NCBI GenBank assembly: GCA_020152595.1 | Contig: JAIGNY010001849.1 | Span: 535,501-599,500, forward strand | Source: Chiridota heheva | Taxonomy: Eukaryota > Echinodermata > Holothuroidea > Apodida > Chiridotidae | DNA length: 64,000 bases | Reading direction: 5' to 3' | Part shown: positions 35,820-47,504 of the stretch, one piece after another | How the letters are laid out: the number at the start of each line of letters is the position of its first letter | Numbering within the stretch: position 1 is the stretch's first letter | The notes under the pieces: generated by a model | Told to the model about the DNA's origin: nothing | Databases searched by the model: none | What the model saw: the letters and a program-made list of their open reading frames with translations, nothing else | Translations under genes and position numbers: made by a program

Positions 35820-36174
35820 GAAAATTACTGTCCTTAAAAATAGTTACTTTGAAAACCACTTAATTCAAAATTATTCCAATGCTAGATATAAATATATAAT
35901 CACATCTTTTATGTAAAATTTATTTTCAATGTTTATTGTGCTTGAGCATAAAGGGCATAAAGAGAAAATCAAAATATTGAAAACATAAACAATTTCTATT
36001 TATCACAAAGGACAGTTTTAAAGGAAATGGTAGCCTCTTTATAAAACTCCTATCTTGGAAATAATACAAACTTTTCAAATGCCATTTTTGATGATTGGTT
36101 GCTTTTAAGCCTCTTTATCATTTTTCCATTCGTGGATAATTAAGTTTTAATGACTTATATCTCCTGACCAGATT
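35820..36174. other. Intron sequence between two arrays
   Basis: A/T-rich unique sequence. No exon recognised. Confidence 0.4.
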
Positions 36175-36585
36175 GTAATCACATGTGATTGTAATAGCAC
36201 GTAATTGTAATAGCACGTGATTGTAATAGCACGAGATTGTAATCGAACGTGATTGTAATCGCACGAGATTGTAATCGCACGTGATTGTAATCACACGTGA
36301 TTGTAATCGCACAAGATTGTAATCGCACGTGATTGTAATCACACGTGATTGTAATCACACGTGATGTAATTGCACGTGATTGTAATAGCACGTGATTGTA
36401 ATCGCAAGTGATTGTAATTGCACGTGATGTAATCGCTTGTGATTGTAATCGCCTGTGATTGTAATCGCCTGTGATTGTAATCGCATGTGATTGTAATAAC
36501 ACGTGATTGTAATCACATGTGATTGTAACTACATGTGATTGTAATAACACGTGATTGTAATCACATGTGATTGTAATAACATTAA
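36175..36585. repeat. 16-bp minisatellite with CACGTG motifs
   Basis: About 26 copies of ACGTGATTGTAATCGC with AGC, CAC and TAC variants. Many copies contain the palindrome CACGTG. It begins about 17 bases inside the intron, downstream (minus strand) of the donor at 36602. Confidence 0.95.
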
Positions 36586-36602
36586 AAGCAGAGAGTACTT
36601 AC

Positions 36603-36667
36603 AGCTGAACATGATTGCATCATAGACTACTGAGGTGATGGAAGATAGTTCAAAGGCCATGATAATA
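36603..36667 (-). CDS. Unrecognised membrane protein, 65-bp exon
   Basis: Acceptor TTTCTTCGGCAG above 36667 and donor GTAAGT at 36602. The only open frame reads IIMAFELSSITSVVYDAIMF (phase 2 in, with AG from the previous exon giving Ser; phase 1 out). The hydrophobic stretch with a Glu and Ser/Thr resembles a polar membrane span. Both splice sites match consensus well and both phases fit the neighbours. Confidence 0.65.
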
Positions 36668-36844
36668 CTGCCGAAGAAAGGAAAAGGTAAATCAACATTA
36701 AGAAGCAATATCATCAAAATCCTATCAAAGTGATTTAAGAAGGCTTTGAAATGTCAGGTTTTCAGTTTTGTGATGTACTGTACAAATCTTAACAGTCCGA
36801 TGTTAGATGGATTAATCTATGTAGTAATATTCAATCATTTCTAA

Positions 36845-37085
36845 GAAATGGCCAAAGTTGTGAAATCAGTTTTGCTCTATGGCTTTGAGATGTAGAAAAT
36901 AAATGAAAGGGATAACAAGAAATTAGACACCTTCCAGTTCAAATGCCTTCGTAGAATAGAATTAAATGGCCTTAGTTCATATCATATGAGCAGCTTATGG
37001 CCAGGTTGAGTTTGATCAAAATAAGTCAAGAAATTACAGCAAGATGGACATGCATAGGACATGTACTAAGAATGGATAATGCCAA
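36845..37085 (+). mobile_element. RTE-like LINE 3' fragment
   Basis: The plus strand reads KVVKSVLLYGFEM, a stop, then DNKKLDTFQFKCLRRI and, after a frameshift, ITARWTCIGHVLRMDN. These are the conserved C-terminal blocks of RTE/BovB-type proteins (SVLLYG, KL--F---CLRRI, RW-WIGHV-R). The orientation is opposite to the RTE-like piece at 29370-30660. Confidence 0.8.
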
Positions 37086-39795
37086 CCTCCTTTACTTGCA
37101 ATTCTTCATTCACCTGCTATCCTTCATTAATCTACCATCCTCCATTCAACTACCATCCATCATTCCCCAGTATGCCCCATTCACCTTCCATCCCCGTTTT
37201 ACCCCCAACCCACATTTTGCCATCCCCTCATCTACCAAATATACTATTTACAACTAATCATCCCACCCTTCACTATAACCTACACTTACTTACTCCATTG
37301 CAGCACAGCTCCAACCCTACCCCTTAGTAACTTAAATATGACACTCCCAATAAAAATTATGCTCAACCTTTCCCCTTATAAACCAGATAAGAGCTGATCT
37401 GTCCACTAAATCAGAATGAAAATTAATTGTCAATTAATTAGGAGTGTATGTCTATTATGTTTCCACTCTATTCAAGTGAAGACTTATTGTGTTTTCTCTA
37501 TTCATTCTTAAGACACTTTATTATAAATTCCATTCAGTGGTCAGCTCTATTATTCAACTTTTTTTCATCCCAGTTTACTTGCTATTCAAGTCTGGAATGC
37601 ATTTGTTCCAAGTTTTTTTCAAAGCAAGATTTTCCTTTATATAAATTCCTTTTCATTAAAATAGTTGGAATTCCTATTAGAGGGCTAAAATCTATTGTTA
37701 CCCAATTCCCCTGAACAATGCACGAGATCAGACAGACAATGGATATGGACGAACGGACAGACGGATGGATGAAGGGAAGGACGGACAGGCTGATAGAAAA
37801 CGATAAAGATGCTATATCCTCTCTTCACCAACTTCGTTGGTAAGAGGATAACAAGCTACAGAGAATATGAGTTGCAAGACAAACCTTGACCCATAGGGCA
37901 AAAAGCGAAATCAAACTTAACCCTGATTGCAACTCTATGCTCGCCCATGTGCATTTTGGATGCCATTTTGTAGTAAAAACTACTTGAATTTTTGGCTCTT
38001 TAGTGGCTTAAAATCTACAATCAGGGAGTTGCTTTGCCATTGGAATGTGGAATTTCAGTCATTCATCCAATTTTTGTATGGTTTTAATCTCAGTTAAGGG
38101 TATTTTTACAAGCCTCATCAACCTGGTCGTAACTTGCTAGTTTAGACTTAGCTACAAGCTGTTTAACTTAAGTGTACTGAAGGCCTACAATACAGTTCAA
38201 AACAGACACAAGCCTGTTCAGCAACAGAGGTGTTTGGTCCCTTAGAGATTTTAATATTGATGTCTATTGTACTTTATTAAAGCCCTTAACAGGCATGACC
38301 AGACAAGAATTTTGACATGCTGTGTGAATACCGTTACTACAATTTATCCAACTATCCGCTGGTATGGCAGATTTCAGAAGGTTTATTCTTCCTGTGTCAA
38401 AAACCACAACCATTTGTTTGAAACCAGCCTTGTCTAAACTTTCCGCCCTACTGATTCAATAAAATAATCTATTGGTAACCTGCTTCATCACACAAGTGCA
38501 GTGTATATGCTTGCCTCATTAGTTCAGGATGTGTACATGGAGCAGAAAGCTTACTTGAATTGCCTGAGAAACAGTAGTTTGTGGCTTTAAACATTTACTG
38601 CAAAGTAATTTGTCTGGAGTGAGTAGGCATGACTACCTTTATTTGTAGTTGATACAGTTTTCTTGTAGAAATATTTTCAGCACAGAGCCTAACAGCCTTG
38701 ACTCCTCATGAAATAATGTTGAGAAATCCAACATGTATTTTTGATTTTCGTTTTGCCTCTTTACGTTTATAAAAGTTTTACAAGAGCTAGTGCACAGCAC
38801 TACTGTGTTGTTTTGCACATTTGGAAAATACTGCTGGTTAAAAATAGAAAACTTTTCGCCAATTACTCACTGCGCAAGTCACTGTAAGACTTTCATATTA
38901 TTACGATGGGGTAAATTCTGATAATATACTGGCATGATTAGTGTTGAAAAATATATATACCACCTGTAACAAATGAATGTATCTGAATGAAAAAATACAT
39001 TGGTTAGAGTTGAATAAACTTTCAATGTAAATTGCAGACTTGTGTTAACAAAAAGAACGTCCGAGATAATGCGAGATTTGGGGTGGGATCGGGCGATAAG
39101 TTTGATCTTATTGACTTTGAGATAGGTGTATATTTCTGTTTTAATGTTTTAAATGAAAACCTTTTCTTTGTAAAGAGGGAATTTATTTTGGTGTACAATC
39201 CCATGGTACTGTAAATTACACTTCATGTTTGTCACTTTTTGGCAGTCACCTTGAAAATTACTTGGTACTTTGGCAATACCAGTACCATTCGGCAGTACAG
39301 TACCAGTACCAAGAATTTTTAATACCATGCAACTTATGCTGGCTATGGGCCTGTTCCACCTTACAGACTGAATCTATCTTCATGATGGGAAGAAACAAAT
39401 GAGTTTTGCTTGTCAACCCGTTCACTTTGACTGAAACAGTATGCACATTGCACCCACCCCACCCCACTCCAAGCACTCTTCCACCTATAAATTCCATGTG
39501 AGCACATCTTAAAGGTCAAGTTGTCTGTGATATTTTATCCAAAACATTTCCAATTTTGTTGGAAACATTGCTGGGATATGGAACTGAAGCTAGTACCTTT
39601 TGTTCCAAAAATTGTGCTGACTGTGATAGAGGTGTGTGGGGTAAAGTTACATAATCAAATTTGCCTATTAAAAGTGGGGGGGGGGGAAATCACACTCAGA
39701 TACAAAAAATCACCACACAAAAAGATAAAGTGGGGGACACCCACCCCTCTTGCACCCCATAATCCGACCCATGATTGTCAAGATGTTTTTCTCAC
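37086..39795. other. Intron sequence, simple-sequence patches only
   Basis: C/T-rich stretch at 37090-37330 (TACCATCC-type repeats) and a GGAC/GGATG-rich patch at 37735-37800. Otherwise A/T-rich unique sequence with no supported exon. Confidence 0.4.
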
Positions 39796-39936
39796 CTCCA
39801 TAGATGCACCTTGTGATACCTTCTGGCACTGTCCAATGTAACAACATCATTCATCTTCTTGTTATGTACACACCACAGACCAGGAACACCTGCACGAGGA
39901 TGCACTCCATAATTGACAGCATTAGCCAAAATGGAT
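39796..39936 (-). CDS. Unrecognised membrane protein, 141-bp exon with frame conflict
   Basis: Acceptor GATTGTGTAG above 39936 and donor GTGAGA at 39795. One frame is open throughout (SILANAVNYG...MNDVVTLDSARRYHKVHLW) and joins the next exon in phase. The frame required by the previous exon (45298-45407) instead gives PFWLMLSIMECILVQVFLVC then GVYITRR and a TGA at about 39851-39853. That first half is a convincing membrane span, while the second half of the other frame (LDSARRYHKVHLW) looks like a proper loop. So either an exon is missing upstream or a single-base indel lies near 39851. Alternatively this allele or locus is broken. The end points are well supported; the frame is not. Confidence 0.5.
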
Positions 39937-41507
39937 CTACACAATCAAACAATGAAAATTATCAGAGACATCTTAAGATTCAAACACAACCACAGATGAA
40001 CTTTATCAAGTTGCTTTTCATTTCTTGACATTCATAAAACTTTAGCATATGTCCAGTTTAGGCCTCTCAGCAAATTTTCGAAGAATGGACGTAAATACAA
40101 ACTATAACAAAAATAATTATAAAAAACATTCGTTACAAAAAAAGCTAGGCCTATGTCATCTGACATCTTAAAGTTTCCAATGTCGTTTACCTCAGTCCAT
40201 AGTTTAAATTTAGTGCATGATTCATTCAAACATTGCCCATTTGACTGTCGATTTTTGCCTCTGTTCCTTGATCAGATAAACAGAGATTAATAATGGTCAA
40301 ACTGAAATATTAAAGAGGTTTATCTTAAAAATTTACAATATGTTTGCTTCTTTTTGCCAGCTTGATTTTCTAAGAAAAGTTACCAAGACATTAGTTAATC
40401 TTTAATCAATACAAAATTATAATTGTTTCCCATTTTATTTACAAGTTCATGTTGCACCAAAAATTTCACTGTATCTCAAATCTACTGTACAATAATTTGG
40501 TACTATCTCAAAGCATTGTCTGACTTCAGAAATGCAACCTAAATCACTCACATGCCGAAAAGTTTCTCTTTAAGCCTACCCGCACCCGACACCCGAGTTA
40601 ATCCTGAAAACTTAGGTATGGCAATTACCAACCCGACTTCCATTTCAGTGTATTGTGTTTCCACTCCAAACAATGATTGTTTATCTGCCATTCCTATGCA
40701 TGCCACAGCCAAGTAGCCCATAGCTATTTGTGTGTATAAGATTACACAAAGCCAGAGCTGAACAAACAAGGCACTTTTGTGATTAAAATTACTCATCCGT
40801 GTTAAGTGTCTTAGTGGGAAAAGTTTGTTTGCAAACTTAAACTGGTGATAAAAATAGCTGTGTATCACAATGCCTGAGGTAATAATGTGCATTAAGTGTG
40901 AATGATTGACGGACCAGTTCTCCTAATGAAAGATATTGCTTCATGCATTTTTTAAGAGCTCTACTGGATGTTTAAACGGGTTCCACTCCCTTTACACTGC
41001 TACTGTGGTTCCCCACAGCACACCTCAACCCATACAATCAAAGCCCTTGCATGTTGCAAATGTTTGCATTTTCACTTTTGCGAAAAACATTTATCACTCT
41101 GATTATGGATCTAGGACTGCTTCTTCCACCTTTTATTACAATTAAATGAATGTGGACAAAATTAGGCAAGTGGATAGGACCAAAAAGTGCTCTCTATAAA
41201 TGGACAAACTGGCAGTGGAAATACTACAAGCTAAGTTTAGTATTTTTGGAAAGTGCAAGTCTCAGAACATCACAATTCAATATTACCCAAAATCCTGTTG
41301 GGGAAAAGAGGTTTAATGATGTCATCAAAATGGATGCCATTTTTTGACTTTGTCATTATTTTTGGTTGCATTTGTAAAAAGTCATGCCATCAGCAGTCCA
41401 GTCCTCATGTTAGTACCAAACAGTACAGGTAGTACAACTAGTAATATATGACTCAAAGTGATAAATTGGTAAATAGAATTCAATCATGAACAGTGTATAT
41501 CATTATA
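39937..41507. other. Intron sequence, nothing recognised
   Basis: No supported exon. A 114-codon minus-strand frame at 40548-40892 has no recognisable content or splice context. Confidence 0.4.
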
Positions 41508-41841
41508 TCAAATATTAGAAAACAACATGAAATATCCAAAATCATTCCCGTTGTGGTAAATAAGGATCAGGAAGTTGATTTTTTAATCATACTGTAGGTT
41601 TCAATGGAACAAATAATTAGTTCTGTACTACCGTAATGGGAGATGTAGAAAGATCTTTGTTATAAATGCTGTGTATAGTCATTGCCATGGAGTTTCACCT
41701 ACAAATGACACAGACAGCTATATAACGACTTCTTAACAATTATTTTAACGTAATACAATTTATCTTGTCAGCCAACTTCCTGATCCTTTATTTACCACAA
41801 CAGGGATGATTTGGGATATTTTATGTTGTTTTCTAATATCT
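41508..41841. repeat. Inverted repeat, about 70-bp arms
   Basis: The left arm (41508-41577, including AAAATCATTCCCGTTGTGGT) is nearly the reverse complement of 41769-41841 (ACCACAACAGGGATGATTTG). The spacer is about 190 bases. Outermost bases are ATATTAGAAAACAAC and its complement. No clear target duplication was found. It may be a MITE or foldback element. Confidence 0.8.
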
Positions 41842-42397
41842 TTTGGACGAGGGTAATTTGGGTTCTTCAAAGGTTTTGGTTCCGTTTTGGGACCGTAGTA
41901 AAAAAGCAAATGTCCTAATCTGATAAAATTGTCACATTCCAGGTTTAAAATGATTTATTAAAAATGCCCTCTATTTTAATTTAAAGCACCCTCTCTTAAT
42001 TTTAAGCACCCTTACTTTTGGTCCAGAGTTTTCAAACAAATTGGTAATTCATTATCAACTAGATATAACATTCTGTCGGAATGATCCATTAGACGGAATA
42101 ATCTGGTGGACGGAATGATCGTTGAAATGAATGATCTGTTGGACGGAATGATCTGTTTAACTGATTGAAGTCAGTTCATTTCTGGACTTAATATTTTTAG
42201 GATAATTGGTGATGTGGGTCATGTGATTGCTTTTGACCATTAAGATGAGTGGCTTTTGCAAAAATATTGCAGCCAGCCAATCAGTGGTCGCCACCTATGT
42301 GAGTGTCCACCAAAATGTGTATAAATACCAGGGTAGAATTTTATTTTTGTCTCTCTTAGATTAGTTCTGACTGTCACTGTACGCATGTCATGTGAGA

Positions 42398-42800
42398 ATA
42401 GGTAGCTCAGTTGGCAGAGCACAGCTGAGATGCTGGAGGTCCTGGGTTTAAGCCTCGGTCAGGTGTAACTCCATTTTCCCACAGCTATGCAGACAGATAT
42501 GCTGAACATCAAAGCGGAAGTATTAGTCTGCAGTTCCTTCTCCCCATTCTGCTGTTGAGAAAAGTGTTAACGGTTGAATGACCCAAGTTTAGCTGTTGGT
42601 CCCAATGGCAGGAGAGTCACCCTTGCTTGGTTCTCTGAACACTATTTAAGAAGCGTGAAAACGTGGTGTTCATTCACTTTCCCTTCCAAGTACTAAGTTC
42701 ATGCACCTAAAGGCAGCCACAAACTAGTCTGTTAGTTGTAAAGCACATTTGAATAGTTCTTCAAAGTAGAAAATGCACCATATAAATCCCATATATCATA
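42398..42800 (+). mobile_element. Full-length tRNA-derived SINE
   Basis: It starts with a tRNA-like head: A box TAGCTCAGTTGGCAGAGC at 42403-42420 and B box GGGTTTAAGCC at about 42444-42454. A unique body follows. It ends in TTGTAAAGCACATTTGAATA and GCACCATATAAATCC, a 3' end of the kind SINEs share with CR1/L2-like LINEs. Transcription would be by RNA polymerase III. This is a different family from the three minus-strand SINE copies. Confidence 0.8.
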
Positions 42801-43069
42801 TCATGTAGCTGCATTCCATTCAATTTCCGAACTTAGAAATGAAGTAGCTGTTCCGTTGAAATTATTTTTTAGTCTCTTTGTTGTTTCTGAATATAAAACA
42901 AGCCAGAGGTCCATCCGTTCATCCGCCAAGAAGGGATTCCGCTCGGTCCATTGCAATTTGGCGGCTAGCCATGGAATCTAAAAAGTTTTTGTTTTTTTGC
43001 AGATCAAATTCAAAGTTCAACCCTCTTTCTTTTCCATCGTGCATAATTTGTTTTGGTTACGGCTACACA

Positions 43070-44120
43070 TGAAATGGACGCAAAAAGCATACATCTGGAA
43101 AATGAACTATTGAGAGTCTGTGAAGCTAACAATCTCCAGTAAATGGATCGGGTAAACATTTACCAGCCCAGACGCCAATACGAAATGGAACGCCCACCAA
43201 TGGCAAGGAGAGAAATGACCTCGAAGGGTGCAGCTAATTATGAATTAGAGATTCATATTAAGCCAATTATGTAAAATTATGACAGGTCCAGCTGCTGGTG
43301 TGACTATTTGGTCCATTTTGAACACAAAAGTTTTTAGGTACACGCCTTAAAGGAGCAGCACAGAAAGCCATTGCAGTTCTTGCAAATTACCAATGACAGG
43401 ATTATGATGCCATCTCAATTGCTCTAGGGCGGAGGTTCAGGGCAGACAAACAAGGACTCACATACAGAGTTCAGCTTTAAAATTGGATGCAAGAGCCTGA
43501 AGAAAGCATAGTCAAGCTGAGCCAGGCAATTAGAGACTCACATGTCGGGCGTACGATAAAGTGAGTGAAGAATTTGCCATCGACGCCTTCAGAAACGACT
43601 TAAAGGATCTCCAGCATAAGAAGTACATCCATCAGGCACGCCCACCTACCTCGGTGAGGCCATTGGCATCGCTGCTGAGATGGAGACGTATTTACAAGCT
43701 GAAAACAACGTGGAACCAAGAAAAGGGAAGCAACACGGTCTATAACCCCAAAGGACAACAAAATGCCACAACAGAAATGATGATGGACGAGCTTCAAGGC
43801 TGGCTGCACAGAGAACTCAAAAGGCTGTCTTGCAGCTTACGACGCCACATAATGAGACTACAGCTAGTTATCTAGCTTAAGACAGGAAGACAGTCAAATT
43901 AATGAAAGGCAATCTAGGGTGACATTTTGCAAATGCAATGGGAGGGGGCACTATGCAAAAATGAATGCAGCCCCTACAACCCAACATACATCAGTATATG
44001 CCCCTACAAACAATGCACAGCAAGCGTCTACATGCGACAGTTTTATACCCTTGCACTAAAGGTGAATAACGGGCAGACGTGGACATGCTCATTGACACAG
44101 GTGCATCAGTCACTACTCTT
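43070..44120 (+). pseudogene. Ty3/gypsy-like gag-protease relic
   Basis: Gag-like peptides appear in shifting frames. They include RLKGAAQKAIAVLANYQ, a stop, DYDAISIALGRRFRADKQGL and EESIVKLSQAIRDS. Next come SEEFAIDAFRNDLKDLQHKK then YIHQARPPTS, and GEAIGIAAEMETYLQAE. A damaged zinc-knuckle-like CKCNGRGHYAK lies near 43930-43960. The retropepsin active-site motif MLIDTGASVTTL follows, with IDTGAS at 44091-44108. No RT, integrase or LTRs were found. Multiple stops show that it is dead. It lies in an intron of the minus-strand gene. Confidence 0.8.
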
Positions 44121-45297
44121 AGTAGCCATGTTCCCAGTAGTGATCCCAGTAATGTTCAGTGACTATTTGGATAATTTGCATGACAATTATGGTGTATTTA
44201 AACATGTTCCTGAGCTAAAATGTATGCAGTAGTAGGTTGGTGCTTCTTTTTGGGGTCAAATATCAAACGCAAGTTTATAGATCAATTGCACAATTTCCAA
44301 TCAAATACAAATTGTAGCCAGTGGCATGAGACAACGTCAGGCAAGCACCATTTTCACCCTCAATTATGAATGCCTGAGGAAATGATTTAACTTAAATAAC
44401 TTTTCTTTATCCTTTACAAATATCTTGAAGCTGACGTTCAAGCTTATTTGAGCATATTAGAAGTGCCATTTCAACCTATAGTAGTCTAATGTCAGGGGTG
44501 TAGGACGGGTCATATCTCAGGGGAAAGGGGAGCTGGCAAGAACACTAATACTTTTATCATTTGCAGCGGAAAAAATTGCAATGGTTAATTTAGTTCCCAT
44601 CAAATGTTGCTGCTAATCAAGAAATCTTCAATTTTACAATCTCATCTTATGAGAAGCAAAGCTTTTTAATTTCAATAAATTAACGAAAATATAAAAGACA
44701 ACGGACAAACATTTATCAACACATTACAGCTACATGGCCATGTTGTATATCGCCACCAACAACCAATTCTCTTTCTACCCTGAGGACAACAGTAAAATAA
44801 AAGATAGCACATGCTATTAAAATCGATTTTGATAATTAACCAATAATTACCTAGTCATTCAAATACAAGTTCATAAAAGGTACATCAAAAGCTATTGGTA
44901 TTCTGGACATTTTACTTCATAATACCTAAATCATCACGTGATCATACGAACAATAGATTTTGATATACTTAGACAATTTCTAAGACTGTTTTGCATTGTA
45001 ATATGCATGTTACTAAAGCCATAGCCAAGTTTATGTGTTTATTTAATGACTAAGTGCCAGTTTAATGATATTTTTATTGCCAAAGATGCTCATAATGGCA
45101 GTCATTTTGATGATGTCATTATTACACTTCCCCCCAAAGGAATGCTGGGTAATTTTGCTATGTGATGTTCTCTGGACCCATACTTTTCAAATTACCTAAA
45201 TTAGCTTGTAGTACTTCCATTGTCAGTTCGACTCCAAACTCAGGCCTAATCCGCTCGCCTTAATGCAAGAATAAATTTTAAGAATAGAAAAACTCAC
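44121..45297. other. Intron sequence, nothing recognised
   Basis: Unique A/T-rich sequence. No exon or RNA gene supported. Confidence 0.4.
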
Positions 45298-45407
45298 CGA
45301 AGCAAGAAGTACATGTTGTAGTTGATTTTACAGAAGCCTCTACCACGATTGCTATGACGACGGCAGTGAAGTACAGAAATAAACATATCAAACCCGAAAA
45401 TATAATT
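45298..45407 (-). CDS. Unrecognised membrane protein, membrane-span exon
   Basis: Acceptor TTTTGTTCCCCAG above 45407 and donor GTGAGT at 45297. In the phase set by the upstream exon (GT plus A gives Val) it reads IIFSGLICLFLYFTAVVIAI then VVEASVKSTTTCTSCF. That is one strong membrane span followed by a Ser/Thr- and Cys-bearing loop. It leaves in phase 1. A second frame is also open but is hydrophilic and out of phase with the upstream exon. Confidence 0.65.
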
Positions 45408-46060
45408 CTGGGGAACAAAAAAAAAATTACCTTGCAATTAATATTGAGGAAATTGTGTATGTCTAAACAGTGTACACAGTATGTTCCGCCAATGATTAAA
45501 AAGAAGCTCTTTAGCTACTGTATAAGGTCTCCATCCCACAAAGGTCCAACGCTTATTCAATTCTGTATTTAAAAAAGAACTTATTTTTGAGTAGAACAAA
45601 CTTAGAGGACAATAATGCCAAATTTGTAAGGTATATTTGGAAAGATGAGTCAAAATCTGTATGAAAATTTATATCACTATATGAAAATCATTGTATTAAA
45701 AAAAGAATAAATTTAGTGCTGTATCATAAAACATGATCAAGTTTTGATAATCATAATTAAGATTCGGCTGTGATAAAAAATACAACAAGATTTGTGCAAA
45801 GAAAGAGCTAATCAACTATTATTTCTAAAAATGAGTTTTTGCTTTCTTTTTTTTTTTATGAATTTTCATGGATTCTTGAACAATTTAGCTGTTGATGATC
45901 CTCACACACTGTGAGACTTTTCTTGTCGAGTGAATAATTTGAAAAATAACATCAATGTTTCTGTCAACTTGAAAATGTAAAAATGACATCTTAAAAGTTT
46001 CCATCATCATTAATACCAAACCAAAATCTTTGTTACCTGTACATTTGGTTATTAACTCAC

Positions 46061-46198
46061 ACTTTGAGGTATCCTTTTCGTACTAGCCGGGTAACTCTTG
46101 ACAAATAAAAATGGCATATAATCAAGATCTGCATGAGCATCAGATACTGTACAATGGCTTCCACCTGGATGGTATGTTTGTAGAGCCAGTGAACAGTG
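46061..46198 (-). CDS. Unrecognised membrane protein, 138-bp exon
   Basis: A long polypyrimidine tract and CTTTCTTTCAG lie above 46198, with donor GTGAGT at 46060. In phase with both neighbours it reads TVHWLYKHTIQVEAIVQYLM then LMQILIICHFYLSRVTRLVR and KGYLK. This is a membrane span (about IVQYLMLMQILIICHFYL) followed by a basic loop (SRVTRLVRKGYLK), as in the cytosolic loop of a multi-pass protein. A second frame is open but does not fit the exon at 51970-52034. The basic loop suggests this end of the span faces the cytosol. Confidence 0.7.
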
Positions 46199-46799
46199 CT
46201 GAAAGAAAGAGAAGAAGAAGAAGATGCAAACAATACTACATCTACAGTACACAGGTCATGGGGGATAATTGGTCTGCTTCAGAATTACCACTTTATTGTA
46301 ATCTGTTTTTGGAGGGGAGGGGGGGGGGGTCCAAGTTTTTTGGCTTTTGGGGTAAATAAGAGACTAAAGGAGAATATAAGAATAAAGGACCAAAATCATG
46401 ACATTTTAAGTAGTACCAAGGAATTTCTTTTTAAAAAAATATGAAATATAGGAGTAAGTGGGTGGCATGCAAAAGCCGCTGACATTACCTAATACATTTC
46501 ATTTTACAGGGGTCTGTTTATTTTGAAACTCACCAAAGGAATCTACACATTTGAGGTTTACAAAGAATAAAAACATTTCAAAATTAAATGGTGCAACATT
46601 CCATCACTAACAAGATTTGTCACAACTTCAAATCAGTTAAATTCAAGACAAAACATATTTTATATCAAGTTTTTCAAAGGTGCTTTTGAAGAAAGGCATA
46701 AAGGAGGTGAAAGTAACTAAACTATAAACAAAATCAAGTTTTCTTCCAAGGTCTCGAAGAACACCTTGACTAAACAAACAAGCCCTAATATTCAGGAAG
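46199..46799. other. Intron sequence with GA-rich and G-rich tracts
   Basis: It contains the purine tract that is the complement of the polypyrimidine tract at 46201-46220 and a poly-G run at about 46313-46329. No other feature was recognised. Confidence 0.4.
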
Positions 46800-47425
46800 T
46801 TCTTTTGTCTAAACTTGTTAAGTATCATAAAGTAACCCGCTCGGTATACCCACAACGTATCATAAAGTAACCCGTTCGTTATACCCACAACTTCTTGTTA
46901 AGTATCATAGTAACTTGTTCGGTATACCCACAACTTCTTGCTAAGTACCATAAAGTAACCCATTCGACATACCCACAACTTCTTGTTAAGTATCATAAAG
47001 TAACCCATTCGGTATACCCACAACTTCTTGTTAAGTATCATAAAGTAACCCGTTCGGTATACCCACAACTTCTTGCTAAGTACCATAAAGTAACCCGTGC
47101 CACATACCCACAACTTCTTGTTAAGTATCATAAAGTAACCCGTTCGGTATACCCACAACTTCTTGTTAAGTATCATAAAGTAACCCGCTCGGTATACCCA
47201 CAACGTATCATAAAGTAACCGTTCGGTATACCCACAACTTCTTGCTAAGTATCATAAAGTAACCCGTTCGGTATACCCACAACTTCTTGCTAAGTATCAT
47301 AAAGTAACCCGTTCGGTATACCCACAACTTCTTGTTAAGTATCATTAAGTAACCCGTTCGGTATACCCACAACTTCTTGTTAAGTATCATTAAGTAACCC
47401 GTTTGGTATACCCACAACTTCTATT
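46800..47425. repeat. 45-bp minisatellite, about 13 copies
   Basis: The unit contains AAGTATCATAAAGTAACCCG and TTCGGTATACCCACAACTTC. Two shortened copies (CACAACGTATCATAAAG) sit near 46851 and 47202, marking duplicated blocks. The period is 15 codons, hence open frames on both strands. Confidence 0.95.
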
Positions 47426-47504
47426 GCCCCCTGCCAAAGGTTACTGGGAGCAAATTTTTGCAATTTAAGGTAATGAAGGAATACCATATTTTCAAATTGT
47501 CTTA

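Noticed and set aside
34099-35916. 609-codon plus-strand repeat protein (KLFQQTGSTHIAG)
   Set aside because: The listed start is a TTG, with the first ATG at 34099. The frame switches freely at an indel near 35230 to another peptide. It lies antisense inside an intron of the minus-strand gene, and I see no promoter or splice context. Kept only as a finding to test.
39250-39330. Region rich in GGTACT/AGTACC, possible transposon end
   Set aside because: It resembles the inside of the element at 50253, but I could not find matching ends or a target duplication.
40548-40892. 114-codon minus-strand frame
   Set aside because: No recognisable motif, no splice signals at its edges, no neighbours that would make it part of the minus-strand gene.
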